64,000 nt of DNA from Clostridium tagluense. GTDB lineage: Bacteria; Bacillota; Clostridia; Clostridiales; Clostridiaceae. Position numbers and translations under genes: made by a program. The stretch is taken from positions 211,493 to 275,492 of the forward strand of contig NZ_BHYK01000003.1 in assembly GCF_003865095.1 (NCBI RefSeq), in the 5' to 3' direction. The notes under the pieces were generated by a model, which had not been told where the DNA came from, ran no database searches, and was given only the letters and a program-made list of their open reading frames with translations. Below, one piece after another: positions 18,978 to 28,314 of this stretch (positions are counted from its first letter, which is position 1; each line of letters opens with the position of its first letter).

Positions 18978-20420
18978 TTACCCATATATCTTATATGTCT
19001 GCAAATTTCTTATTTGATTTGCAAAAATTAGCGACTCCACTTTGAATTTTTCTAAGTGAGGTATAAAATTCACGTAAACACTATTTTCTAGTGCTCCTAT
19101 TTGCGTTGCAAATTCTAAAACGTCCTCCATTATATCCTTTTGGTAAATTCCATCGATTTCTATATATATATCTTTTATACCCTGTTCTTTATGAATCTTA
19201 GAAATTTCATTTTTTATCAAAAACTGAATATAGGATAATTTGACCCTACTGCTTTTACCAAGACAATGCTTGCAAGGTTCCTCAATAAACTCATATATAG
19301 ACTTTCCGCGCCTACGCCTTGCAATTTGAACTAAATTCAGTTGCGTAAAGGGATAAACTACAGTCTTGTTTTTATCGTCTGCAAAGCCTACTCTTAGAGT
19401 ATTTAGTATACTTTTTCTAACCTCTAAATCTTCAATGTCAATAAAGTCTATTATAATGATTCCACTTAAATTTCGGAGTCTTATTTGTCTTGCGATCTCC
19501 TCAGCTGCCTCAATGTTAGTACTTTGTGCAGTTTTTTGCAATGAATGACTCTTAACATTCTTTCCAGAATTAACATCAATTACGTACATTGCCTCAGTTT
19601 TATCAATTACAATATTTCCTCCACATTTTAATGAAATCTTATGATTTCTTAGACTCAGTATTTCTTTTTCTATTCCATAATAATCAAATAACATTCTACT
19701 TTCTTTATGAAGCTCAACCTTTACTGAGATATCAGACCTGTGATCTGTAAATTTTTTTGCGTATTCAAAATCACTTTCATTGTTTAATACTATTTTAAAA
19801 GTGTTTTTATCTAAAATATCACGTAGAGTTCTATTTATTGCTCCAGCATCGCTAAATAGCAAAATAGGATTCCTTGAATACTGCGCATGATTTATAACCC
19901 CTTTGTATATTTCATACAATTCCTCAACTTCATCATTTAGAACGCTAAGGTCTACATCAAAGGCATTGGTCCTAATCATAACCCCTACATCCTCTGGTTT
20001 ATTTAATCCACTAGTCACCATATCTTCAAACTCTCTATTGTTTATCTTTTTAGAAAAACTTATGTCCTTATTTATGTTTACAATTACAGAATATATTCCT
20101 GCAATACCAAAAGCACTAGTAACTTTTGCTCCTTTTTTATCTATTCCCTCTTTTAAAATTTCAACTATTATTTCGTCGCCTTTTTTTATCTTTGTATTAT
20201 TAAACTTTTCATCTAAATACATATAACAATCTTTATTATGCCCAATATCTATAAAAGCACACTTAATTGCTGGAACAATATTTTTTACAACACCCTTATA
20301 TATTTCTCCAGGGATAGGACCACTTGAATCCTCTTCTATGAAGCATTCCTTTAATTTGTTATTTTCTTTTATAGCTATTCTTAGAAATTCTTCTTGTCTT
20401 TCAATATATATTTCTTTCAC
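18978..20420 (-). CDS. rng: ribonuclease G/E family protein
   Basis: 480 residues. An S1-like RNA-binding domain at about 36-120 (GEIYKGVVKNIVPAIKCAFIDIG) is followed by the RNase E/G catalytic core with VIDVNSGK and IIIIDFIDIED metal-binding aspartates. A CKHC pair near residue 406 forms the zinc link. It processes rRNA and mRNA 5' ends. There is no long C-terminal scaffold, so it is RNase G-like in size. It follows the radical-SAM pair by 21 bases. Confidence 0.92.
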   Translation of the reverse strand: MKEIYIERQEEFLRIAIKENNKLKECFIEEDSSGPIPGEIYKGVVKNIVPAIKCAFIDIGHNKDCYMYLDEKFNNTKIKKGDEIIVEILKEGIDKKGAKVTSAFGIAGIYSVIVNINKDISFSKKINNREFEDMVTSGLNKPEDVGVMIRTNAFDVDLSVLNDEVEELYEIYKGVINHAQYSRNPILLFSDAGAINRTLRDILDKNTFKIVLNNESDFEYAKKFTDHRSDISVKVELHKESRMLFDYYGIEKEILSLRNHKISLKCGGNIVIDKTEAMYVIDVNSGKNVKSHSLQKTAQSTNIEAAEEIARQIRLRNLSGIIIIDFIDIEDLEVRKSILNTLRVGFADDKNKTVVYPFTQLNLVQIARRRRGKSIYEFIEEPCKHCLGKSSRVKLSYIQFLIKNEISKIHKEQGIKDIYIEIDGIYQKDIMEDVLEFATQIGALENSVYVNFIPHLEKFKVESLIFANQIRNLQTYKIYG

Positions 20421-20441
20421 TTTAACTCAGCTCCTGTTTTA

Positions 20442-21149
20442 CTAATTTTTAAAAAACTCGCTAAGAGTGACTAATTTATCGTCTTTAGTTCCATACATTT
20501 CTTCTCTCTCTATATCAACAAAAGCCTCTTTATTGATATAAGCAGTATTTCCTACAATATAATCTGCCAATAGCTGCGCTGATAAATTATTGCGGCTTCC
20601 ACAAGCAACAAGCGTCTTTATAACAAGTATAGAACCCTCTACCTCATATTCGAATTTATACACTAATGGTTTTATATTAACCATTTTTTCACCACTTTTT
20701 TTACTAGTCTTAATAATGTTCCATTCGCTTTTGTCAAGGAGGCTTTGTAAAATTTCTAATGCGTCCTCTTCCTGAGTACACTTTAGTTTAATTGTATATT
20801 TTGCAGCATCTATAGTTGCCATAGCTTGTGACGGTTTTTTTCCCTCACCAGGAATAACTTTTACCACGTCTAAAACTTTGATTCCCCTTGGCGAATTATC
20901 ATTCATTTTATCCATGATATATTTTTCTTCTAGCTCACAATTTAAAACTACATCCATATATTCTCCATTAGAATATGTTCCTACAGACAATGGCTGTGCA
21001 ATAGACACTGCCATGTGAGGATTAAAACCTTTTGAGTATTCTACTGGAAGTTCCGATCTTTTAATTATTTTTTGTAGTGTTCTCATTAAATCTAAGTGAG
21101 CAATAAATTTTATCTCACTGTCTTTAGTATACTTAATTAGATAACGCAC
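20442..21149 (-). CDS. TIGR03936/DUF2344 radical-SAM-associated protein
   Basis: About 235 residues from GTG 21149, which follows AGAAGGGA at good distance. Conserved start RYLIKYTKDSEIKFIAHLDLMRTLQK and GFNPHMAVSIAQPLSVG are hallmarks of the family that always accompanies the larger radical-SAM protein upstream. The start overlaps that gene's 3' end by 17 bases. Function is unknown; neighbours suggest RNA modification or ribosome-linked work, but that is inference. Confidence 0.88.
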   Translation of the reverse strand: MRYLIKYTKDSEIKFIAHLDLMRTLQKIIKRSELPVEYSKGFNPHMAVSIAQPLSVGTYSNGEYMDVVLNCELEEKYIMDKMNDNSPRGIKVLDVVKVIPGEGKKPSQAMATIDAAKYTIKLKCTQEEDALEILQSLLDKSEWNIIKTSKKSGEKMVNIKPLVYKFEYEVEGSILVIKTLVACGSRNNLSAQLLADYIVGNTAYINKEAFVDIEREEMYGTKDDKLVTLSEFFKN

Positions 21150-22986
21150 TATGGAAACACGTCCCTTCTTTAAAATTAACATTAACACCGCAGTCCGTAC
21201 ATCCTAGTTTACAATTTTGTGTTAATTCTGCTTTTTTAGCTTTTTCATTTTCTAAAATTAAGTACTCTTTATTCACTCCAATGTCTATGAAATCCCAAGG
21301 AAGTATCTCATCGTAACTTCTCTCCCTATAAGCATAGAAACTACCATCCACGTTGCATTCCTCCATAGCTTCCTTCCATATTTCAAAATTGAAATGCTCA
21401 GACCAGCCATCGAATTTTGCACCTTTCTCAAAAGCCTTTATTATAACATCACAAATTCTTCTGTCTCCTCTAGCAACAACCGCCTCTAAGTATGAAACTA
21501 TAGATTCATGATAGTTGTATGTAACTGCCTTACTTGTTATAGCATACTTAACTGCTTTAATTTTTTCTACTACCTCATCCATGGTGCTTTGCGGTGCCCA
21601 TTGAAAAGGTGTAAATGGTTTTGGTACAAATATAGCAGAGCTTGTAGTGACCCTTAGTCCTCTTTTTCTTACTTCTTTAGGAATTTTAAAATATTCTCCT
21701 GCAACCTTATCTGATAACTCTGCAATACCACGTACATCTTCCATAGTTTCATAAGGAAGCCCCACCATAAAATAAAGCTTTATAGTTGACCAACCGGAAG
21801 CAAATACACTACTAGCTGCTTCTAATATTTTCTCTTCTGTAACACCCTTGTTTATAATATCTCTCATTCTTTGAGTTCCTGCTTCTGGTGCAAATGTTAA
21901 GCCAGTTTTTCTCGCCTTTTGTATTTGATTTATTAAATCCACAGAAAAAGAATCTATTCTAATGGAAGGCAAAGATACGCTAAGGTGGTTTTCTTTGTTT
22001 TTTTCCATAAGAGTAGCTATAAGGTTATGTATATCTGAATAATCACAAATGCTCAGTGAACTTAGTGATATTTCTCTATATCCTGTACTTTTTAGTAGCT
22101 TATCTGCTGCCTCTACAAGGGTATCCGTAGTTTTTTCTCTTACTGGTCTATATATCATGCCCGCTTGGCAAAATCTACATCCATTGGTGCATCCTCTAAA
22201 GGTCTCGAGTATTACTCTATCATGTACTATTTCTATATATGGAACTACCGTTTCTTCTGGATAGGCAACCTTATTAAAATCTGCAACGAACCTTTTCACA
22301 ACGCGACTAGGAACATCTGGGTATTTAGGTTTAAATTCACGAATAGTGTTATCCTCGTTATAAGATACCTCATATAATGAAGGCACATATATTCCTCTTA
22401 TTTTAGATATTTCTCTTAGAAATTCTTTTTTCTTCCCTTTTCCTTTGTACTTTTTATAAACATCTAAAACGTCATTCATTATTTCTTCGCCTTCACCAAT
22501 CTCAAAGAAATCCACTATATCATGTAGTGGTTCTGGATTATAAGCACAAGGACCCCCAGCCATTATTATAGGTTCCTCTTCGCCTCTCTTTGAGGCTCTT
22601 ATAGTTATACCTGACATATCTAGCATATTAAGTATATTAGTGTAACTCATCTCGTATTGGAGAGTAAACCCTAAAAAATCAAATTCATTTAGTGAATCTT
22701 TGCTCTCTAGTGCATACAAGGCTATATTATTTTCTCTCATTTGTTTTTCCATGTCTGGCCAAGGAGCAAAAGCCCTTTCGCAATAGGTGTCAGCCCTAGA
22801 ATTTAACACATGATAAAGTATTCTGCTTCCTAAATGGGACATACCCACCTCATATACATCTGGAAAGCAAAAAGCAAATCTTATATCCACACTGTCTATA
22901 TCTTTATAACAACAATTAAGTTCTCCGCCTACATATCTGGCAGGCTTTTCAACTTTAAATAAAATATCATCAGAAATTTTGTTCAT
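21133..22986 (-). CDS. TIGR03960 B12-binding radical SAM protein
   Basis: 617 residues from ATG 22986 (CCAGGAGGG upstream). The N-terminal third resembles a cobalamin-binding domain. The radical-SAM cluster motif CxxxCxxC is visible as CTNGCRFC in the middle, and a late Cys-rich segment (CKLGCTDCGV) closes the protein. It is fused in other genomes to the DUF2344 protein encoded next. Its substrate is not known. Confidence 0.9.
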   Translation of the reverse strand: MNKISDDILFKVEKPARYVGGELNCCYKDIDSVDIRFAFCFPDVYEVGMSHLGSRILYHVLNSRADTYCERAFAPWPDMEKQMRENNIALYALESKDSLNEFDFLGFTLQYEMSYTNILNMLDMSGITIRASKRGEEEPIIMAGGPCAYNPEPLHDIVDFFEIGEGEEIMNDVLDVYKKYKGKGKKKEFLREISKIRGIYVPSLYEVSYNEDNTIREFKPKYPDVPSRVVKRFVADFNKVAYPEETVVPYIEIVHDRVILETFRGCTNGCRFCQAGMIYRPVREKTTDTLVEAADKLLKSTGYREISLSSLSICDYSDIHNLIATLMEKNKENHLSVSLPSIRIDSFSVDLINQIQKARKTGLTFAPEAGTQRMRDIINKGVTEEKILEAASSVFASGWSTIKLYFMVGLPYETMEDVRGIAELSDKVAGEYFKIPKEVRKRGLRVTTSSAIFVPKPFTPFQWAPQSTMDEVVEKIKAVKYAITSKAVTYNYHESIVSYLEAVVARGDRRICDVIIKAFEKGAKFDGWSEHFNFEIWKEAMEECNVDGSFYAYRERSYDEILPWDFIDIGVNKEYLILENEKAKKAELTQNCKLGCTDCGVNVNFKEGTCFHSALSN

Positions 22987-23117
22987 AGAAATCCCTCCTG
23001 GTTTTTTCACTAAGGTAGCTAATAATTGCATCTCAATCTACCTTACCTTTCTTGCATTATTTTATTTTAACACATGAAAGTTAAATTTCAAAACGAAAAT
23101 TAGTTTTATTCATCTCA

Positions 23118-23180
23118 AATAAAATAACTAGTGAATATATCAGTCTTTAATAAACCGATATATTTACTAGTTATTTTTTA
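23118..23180. terminator. long palindromic terminator after spoIVFB
   Basis: AAAATAACTAGTGAATATATC pairs with GATATATTTACTAGTTATTTT around a 15-nt loop, with T tracts on both sides. It ends spoIVFB on the minus strand. Confidence 0.85.
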
Positions 23181-23190
23181 AGATTACATT

Positions 23191-24051
23191 TCATAGTGTG
23201 TTTTTCCCTTTCTTAATATCAATGTATGAAAGTAAGCTTATATTTCCATAAGCCTTTATTGCCTGAATTATTTCTTCTTCATATAAAATTTCTAGCACAG
23301 CCATATTTTCATCGAGTACCGTAAATAAATTGTACTTATTCTTATCAACCATTCCTAGAGCCGATAATAAATCCTTTTTATAAAAAATAGACATACTTCT
23401 ATTCTCTATATATCCTCTCTTTATAAATCTGTATTTTTTCTTAATAATATAGCCCATAATCAAATATACTATCCTTTCCTTCTCTTTAATTGAAGATATT
23501 AAAATAAATATAGAAATTAGTCCTAAATTGAAATTACTCTTATTTGCTGCAACACTTACAAAATATATGAACATGAAAATACTTCCAAGGATCATGCTAA
23601 CCCTAACAGAAATTTCATTAGCTTTTCTATATATAGTTTTAATACTAAGTATATCCCGAAGTACCCTTCCCCCGTCCAGTGGAAAGGCTGGGATAAGATT
23701 AAAAATACCTATAGCTAAATTACTACTATATATTAAATGCAAATAGGGTCTATTAAAAAATATAAATAAAATATAAAAAACAGCTGCCAGTATTAGGTTT
23801 AATAAAGGGCCTGATAGTGAAATAATTATATCCTCTTTAGCATTTGCCTCGTCTAAATCCTTAACCTTAAGTACGGCCCCTATAGGAAGTATTTCTATAT
23901 CAAAACCCGAAAACCCCAAAATTCTGGCAGTTAAATAATGCATTAACTCATGGATGAACACTAGAAAAAAGGCTATTATAATTTCTCCTTTAAACCCTAG
24001 TATCAATAGCAATATAATGTACGGCAAAAAGAATTTACTTATTCTTATCAA
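23191..24051 (-). CDS. spoIVFB: SpoIVFB-like site-2 intramembrane metalloprotease (M50)
   Basis: 286-residue multi-pass membrane protease. The zinc motif HELMH lies near residue 34 and the second motif NLIPAFPLDGGRVLRD near 117-132, the site-2 protease signature. A cytosolic C-terminal domain of about 90 residues follows. In sporulation SpoIVFB cuts pro-sigma-K in the mother cell. The small membrane protein encoded just upstream occupies the place of SpoIVFA, its partner. Confidence 0.9.
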   Translation of the reverse strand: MIRISKFFLPYIILLLILGFKGEIIIAFFLVFIHELMHYLTARILGFSGFDIEILPIGAVLKVKDLDEANAKEDIIISLSGPLLNLILAAVFYILFIFFNRPYLHLIYSSNLAIGIFNLIPAFPLDGGRVLRDILSIKTIYRKANEISVRVSMILGSIFMFIYFVSVAANKSNFNLGLISIFILISSIKEKERIVYLIMGYIIKKKYRFIKRGYIENRSMSIFYKKDLLSALGMVDKNKYNLFTVLDENMAVLEILYEEEIIQAIKAYGNISLLSYIDIKKGKNTL

Positions 24052-24080
24052 TTAATCCCCCATAGTAATTACTAAAATAA

Positions 24081-24467
24081 TCAAAGCCCAATGTTTTTAT
24101 TATTTAACTCATTTTCATTTGAAATTGTGCTCTTAATCTTCTCCATAAAATTTACTGTAATAATTTCTATATCTTTTATTTTAAAACCCTTGGCCTTATC
24201 TATTAATATACTATAATCATATTTTTTATTTATTATTTCCTTTGAATAATTATAAACATATTGAGTTTTAGTCGTGACTACTACTTTGCAAAGTAATACA
24301 ATTATAAACAATGTGAGTACGCCAATAAGTTCCCTTGTTAATCTCTTTATATAGAAATTCCATATTCCACCTTGCTTGTTACTTTCACTGGCAAAATTAT
24401 TTGTGCCCCTTTGTCTTTTAGCCAAATTATTATAATAGCTTTGATACTGCGTATTATAATTGCCCAT
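24081..24467 (-). CDS. small membrane protein in the SpoIVFA position
   Basis: 128 residues. A polar, Gln/Asn/Tyr-rich N-terminus precedes a single membrane helix at about 49-66 (GVLTLFIIVLLCKVVV), then about 60 residues with no recognised fold. SpoIVFA has an N-terminal anchor and a C-terminal M23/LytM domain; only the anchor half is seen here. Position directly before spoIVFB (30-base gap) suggests a partner or anchor for that protease. Identity is inferred from context. Confidence 0.6.
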   Translation of the reverse strand: MGNYNTQYQSYYNNLAKRQRGTNNFASESNKQGGIWNFYIKRLTRELIGVLTLFIIVLLCKVVVTTKTQYVYNYSKEIINKKYDYSILIDKAKGFKIKDIEIITVNFMEKIKSTISNENELNNKNIGL

Positions 24468-24577
24468 TTTATCCTCCTAATTCATTATTTTACTATTTAT
24501 ATATATTTAAAATTATCCATTTATATTACATATTATAAGTAAAAAGAAAAAGTATATATTTATGATTTAAAAATAAA

Positions 24578-24645
24578 AAGCACTGCAAAATATGCAGTGC
24601 TTACTGCAGAATATGCAGTGTTTACTGCAGAATATGCAGTGCTTG
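24578..24645. repeat. three tandem ACTGC-GCAGT hairpin repeats
   Basis: Three near-identical 21-23-nt units (CACTGCaaaaTATGCAGTG, then two of CTGCAgaaTATGCAGTG) lie head to tail downstream of mgsA. On the minus strand the last unit plus TTTTTATTTTT makes a good terminator; the others are extra hairpins. Confidence 0.85.
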
Positions 24646-24660
24646 TTATTTTACGTTGCT

Positions 24661-25032
24661 TTATTCACGATTTCTTAAACTTCTCATCAAAACTTCCGCT
24701 GTCCCTAAATTTGTGGCAAGTGGAACACAATGGACATCACACAATCTAAGAAGTGCTGAAATATCAGGCTCGTGGGGTTGTACTGTAAGTGGATCTCTTA
24801 AAAAAATTATCATATCCATTTCCCCTTGTGCTAGCTTTGCACCTATTTGCTGGTCGCCTCCGAGAGGTCCTGACAAAAATCTACTAACGGTCAGTCCCAC
24901 TTTTTCAGTTATTAATTTTCCTGTTGTTCCCGTTCCATATAATTCATGTTGCATTAGTGTATCCTTATAACGATTTGCAAAGTCAATAATATCTTCCTTT
25001 TTTTTATCATGTGCTATTAGTGCTATTCTCAT
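24661..25032 (-). CDS. mgsA: methylglyoxal synthase
   Basis: 123 residues. Converts dihydroxyacetone phosphate to methylglyoxal, bypassing lower glycolysis. The start [12 protein letters not shown], the catalytic-Asp motif GGDQQIGAK and the phosphate-binding SGPLGGD segment are all present. Length is slightly below the family norm. It lies 20 bases after rodA, the usual rodA-mgsA order in Clostridium. Confidence 0.95.
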   Translation of the reverse strand: MRIALIAHDKKKEDIIDFANRYKDTLMQHELYGTGTTGKLITEKVGLTVSRFLSGPLGGDQQIGAKLAQGEMDMIIFLRDPLTVQPHEPDISALLRLCDVHCVPLATNLGTAEVLMRSLRNRE

Positions 25033-25052
25033 ATTCTCTCCCCCTAATTTTA

Positions 25053-26162
25053 TTAAAAGTTTATTTTCTTTTTCCTCATACCTACATTGAGCACAAGTCC
25101 TAGCGACATAAATGCTGTTAAAAGCGAGCTTCCACCATAACTCATAAATGGCAAGGTTATTCCTGTGATAGGCATAAGACCCATGGTCATACCTATATTT
25201 TGCATTATTGAAAATAATAAATTAGAAATAAATCCTACGCATATTACAGTTCCAAAAACATCTTTAGAATTTTTTGCTATTTTTATTAATTTATATATAA
25301 GAAGTCCATATAAAAGTATTAATAGTAACCCACCAACAAGTCCCCATTCTTCTCCCAGTACCGCAAAAATAAAATCTGTATGGTTTTCTGGAACAGAATT
25401 AAATTGAATTCCTTTTCCGAAGCCCCGACCTAGAACCCCCCCTGAACCTAAAGCAAGTTTTGATTGAATAAGCTGAAGCCCATAAGTTAGTTCAGATTGC
25501 TCAGGACTTAGAAAAGATGTTAATCTTCCTTTCCAATAAGTTTTCATAATTGGTGAATTCCAAACCCCTACAATTAGCAATATAATTGAGGTTATCCCCC
25601 CGATTATAATTTTTTGATCCAGTCCTATACAATAAAATATCCCTAGTACTATAAAAAAACTAACCATAGTCATTCCCATATCCGGCTGAATAATAATTAA
25701 TAACATTGGCACTGCCGCATAAAATATTAATATAAATAAATTTTTAGGATCATTAATTTTACCTTCCATGTCATCTAACTTCTTAGCTAGTATTATTATC
25801 ATACCAATTTTAGCAAATTCTGATGGTTGTATCGCTATGCTACCAATTTTTATCCAAGAATTTGCGCCATTAGTAATAGTTTTAAAAACAAAATCACCAA
25901 TTATTAGCAACAAAATCCCTGCCCAATATATTATAATAGCGTAATTTTTAATTAAAATATAATCAAATATTAAAATAAGATACACTGTTATAAGGCCTAA
26001 TATCATCCACGCAACTTGCAATTTAGGATAATATGATCCTCTAGTGGCACTATAAATATTCAAGCAACCAAAAATGACTATACAAATTGCATATATAATT
26101 ACACTATAATCCAATTCTCGTAAAAGTTTTTTATTAAGCTTTAGGTTCTGTAAAATTTTCAT
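25053..26162 (-). CDS. rodA: RodA-type SEDS peptidoglycan glycosyltransferase
   Basis: 369 residues from ATG 26162, behind GGAGGT. About ten membrane helices; conserved [33 protein letters not shown] and the late [10 protein letters not shown] loop mark a SEDS protein. RodA polymerises glycan with a class B PBP during elongation. The neighbouring PBP2 and mre genes fit the elongasome rather than SpoVE or FtsW. Confidence 0.92.
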   Translation of the reverse strand: MKILQNLKLNKKLLRELDYSVIIYAICIVIFGCLNIYSATRGSYYPKLQVAWMILGLITVYLILIFDYILIKNYAIIIYWAGILLLIIGDFVFKTITNGANSWIKIGSIAIQPSEFAKIGMIIILAKKLDDMEGKINDPKNLFILIFYAAVPMLLIIIQPDMGMTMVSFFIVLGIFYCIGLDQKIIIGGITSIILLIVGVWNSPIMKTYWKGRLTSFLSPEQSELTYGLQLIQSKLALGSGGVLGRGFGKGIQFNSVPENHTDFIFAVLGEEWGLVGGLLLILLYGLLIYKLIKIAKNSKDVFGTVICVGFISNLLFSIMQNIGMTMGLMPITGITLPFMSYGGSSLLTAFMSLGLVLNVGMRKKKINF

Positions 26163-26254
26163 GCTTTGACCTACCTCCATCTCAAATATGATTATATCAT
26201 ATTGCAAAAAAAAAGCTATGCATAAGTTGTTAATTATACATAGTCTTTAATACA

Positions 26255-26518
26255 TTATCTTTTTATTTTTTTTATAGGAATATTTGCTACTAGTGCTGGC
26301 GAGCTTCCTTCATATTCTTCCGTTGTTGTTAATCTAACTTCAATTTCTCCGGTTTCTATTTCAGCATATTTTGATATTACCTTTAATATGTCACACTTAA
26401 TCATTTCTAAAAAATCAGGTGAGAAATCTGCTCTATCATGTATCAAAATTAGTTTTAATCTATCACTGGCAATATCTTTTGAGAGATCCTTATTAGAAAA
26501 CATTTTAAATAAATTCAT
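26255..26518 (-). CDS. minE: cell division topological factor MinE
   Basis: 87 residues. The AsDRLKLILIHDRADF segment is the anti-MinCD domain and the C-terminal half is the topological-specificity fold. It stimulates MinD ATPase. It follows minD by 12 bases. Confidence 0.95.
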   Translation of the reverse strand: MNLFKMFSNKDLSKDIASDRLKLILIHDRADFSPDFLEMIKCDILKVISKYAEIETGEIEVRLTTTEEYEGSSPALVANIPIKKIKR

Positions 26519-26530
26519 TAAAGTTCACCC

Positions 26531-27337
26531 CTATATTCCCTTAAATATTTTTTTTAGAGAAGCAAAGAATCCCATCTCACTACGTGATGATCCATCTAAT
26601 GTAGCATATGGTACTTCCTCTCCCATTATTCTTTTAGCAATGTTTTTAAAAGCTATACCAGCCAAAGAATTGTCGTCTAAAACAATTGGCTCCCCTTTGT
26701 TAGTTGAAATGGTAACCTTCCTATCATCTGGGACAATTCCTATTAATTTAATTGCCAGGCACTCTATAATATCATCTACAGAAAGCATATCTCCACTTTT
26801 TGTCATCTCATAGTTTATTCTATTTATTATAACCTCATGTCTATCTAAACCCTTAGAATCTAATTTTCCAATTACCCTATCTGCATCTCTAATTGAAGTA
26901 AGTTCTGGATTAACCACTATAATAGCTCTATCAGCTCCCACTATAGCATTTTCAAAGCCTTGTTCTATACCTGCTGGGCAGTCTATTATAACGTAATCAA
27001 ACTCTTCTTTTAATTCATTTACTACTAGTAGCATATCTTTTATATTAACATCATTTTTGTCTCTAGTTTGAGCTGTTGGCATTAAATACAAATTACTAAA
27101 TCTTTTGTCTTTTATTAGTGCTTGCTTTAGTCTGCATCTTTTTTCAATAACATCTACTAATGTAAATACTACCCTATTTTCAAGTCCCATTAGCACATCA
27201 AGGTTGCGAAGTCCAGTGTCTCCATCAATAACTACTACTTTTTTGTCCATAGATGCAAGAGCTGTTCCAATATTCGCTGTGGTAGTTGTTTTACCTACCC
27301 CACCCTTACCCGATGTTATAACTATAGCTTCTCCCAT
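26531..27337 (-). CDS. minD: septum site-determining protein MinD
   Basis: 268 residues from ATG 27337, which lies eight bases after GGAGG; upstream ATGs in frame are too close to the site. Deviant Walker A GKGGVGKTT, GDTGLRNLD and DCPAGIE are present, as is a C-terminal amphipathic KKIFKGI membrane helix. It recruits MinC to the membrane. In a minC-minD-minE operon. Confidence 0.96.
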   Translation of the reverse strand: MGEAIVITSGKGGVGKTTTTANIGTALASMDKKVVVIDGDTGLRNLDVLMGLENRVVFTLVDVIEKRCRLKQALIKDKRFSNLYLMPTAQTRDKNDVNIKDMLLVVNELKEEFDYVIIDCPAGIEQGFENAIVGADRAIIVVNPELTSIRDADRVIGKLDSKGLDRHEVIINRINYEMTKSGDMLSVDDIIECLAIKLIGIVPDDRKVTISTNKGEPIVLDDNSLAGIAFKNIAKRIMGEEVPYATLDGSSRSEMGFFASLKKIFKGI

Positions 27338-27351
27338 GTTCATTACCTCCA

Positions 27352-27987
27352 TTAAATATATTTATTCTCTAAATACGGTTCCACAATAATATTTCCGTTT
27401 TTAATTTTTGCCACCTCAGGATATTGAGGCCTAAGGTTGTCTTCAGGGGATCTTGTGACAATACTTCCAATCTGAAGTATTTGAGGCTCTAGCTTCAATG
27501 CTGCAATTATAGCTTTTTCATTACCAGTTGTGCCTGCATGTACCACTCCTCTTAAATTACCAAGAACAATTATATTTCCTGCTGCATATATTTCAGCTCC
27601 TGGGTTTACATCCCCAACTATAACTATATTACCAGGATAATTTATACTTTGTCCACTTCTTATGGTTTTTCTCAAAAATTTAGTTTTTCCCTCGTATATA
27701 CCTGTAAACAGCCTAACCGTGGATTCATCTTGATCCTGAAAAATACAATCACTAATTAAAAATTCATCGAATAATATTTCTTTTAATTTTATGCTTTCTT
27801 TTTCATTTATGTATTTAAGTTCAGTAGTGATTTTCAAAGTACTTCCTTTGTAAAATTTCTTCCCTTGTGAGAGCTTCTTAACTAAAGACTCTAACATATC
27901 GTCAAAATCACTGAAATGATTCATATTTATAACTACATTTAATCCCTCTTTATTTCCCTTAATTACTATTTTATCTGTGACCATCAT
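27352..27987 (-). CDS. minC: septum site-determining protein MinC
   Basis: 211 residues. The N-terminal domain binds FtsZ. The C-terminal beta-helix domain (about 105-205) shows the regular [25 protein letters not shown] pattern (given in part) and the [17 protein letters not shown] end. It inhibits Z-ring assembly at the poles. First gene of the min operon, 15 bases from minD. Confidence 0.95.
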   Translation of the reverse strand: MMVTDKIVIKGNKEGLNVVINMNHFSDFDDMLESLVKKLSQGKKFYKGSTLKITTELKYINEKESIKLKEILFDEFLISDCIFQDQDESTVRLFTGIYEGKTKFLRKTIRSGQSINYPGNIVIVGDVNPGAEIYAAGNIIVLGNLRGVVHAGTTGNEKAIIAALKLEPQILQIGSIVTRSPEDNLRPQYPEVAKIKNGNIIVEPYLENKYI

Positions 27988-28314
27988 TTTAACCTCCTAG
28001 CTCTGCCCTGCGGTTTATGGAAGATTCAAATAAATACAAAATCGGTATGCGAGTCTATTCTAGCCTTGTTTATTTTCATGTGTCTAAATCAGTTATTAAT
28101 TGTTCTATCCATAATTGAGCTTAAGCTAATATTTCAACATATTATGGTTGAATTCCTGCTTAATTTCAATATAAATATATTTTTTTTATTTTTTTAATTA
28201 CTTTTACTGTTTAAAGTGAATTTTCCTATGATTTTTATGTTCTAACAATTAAATAAACCCTGCCATATAAATATGTCAGAGTTTATTTAAAATTCCTAGC
28301 TCTTTGTAATTTAA
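27988..28314. other. gap between minC and the first PBP2 gene
   Basis: No gene. It contains a terminator-like hairpin at 28251-28291 (TAAATAAAC...GTTTATTTA, two internal mismatches) for the PBP2 gene. About 70 bases (28140-28200) closely resemble the sequence at 31235-31290 upstream of that gene, so it belongs to the duplicated unit. Confidence 0.7.
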
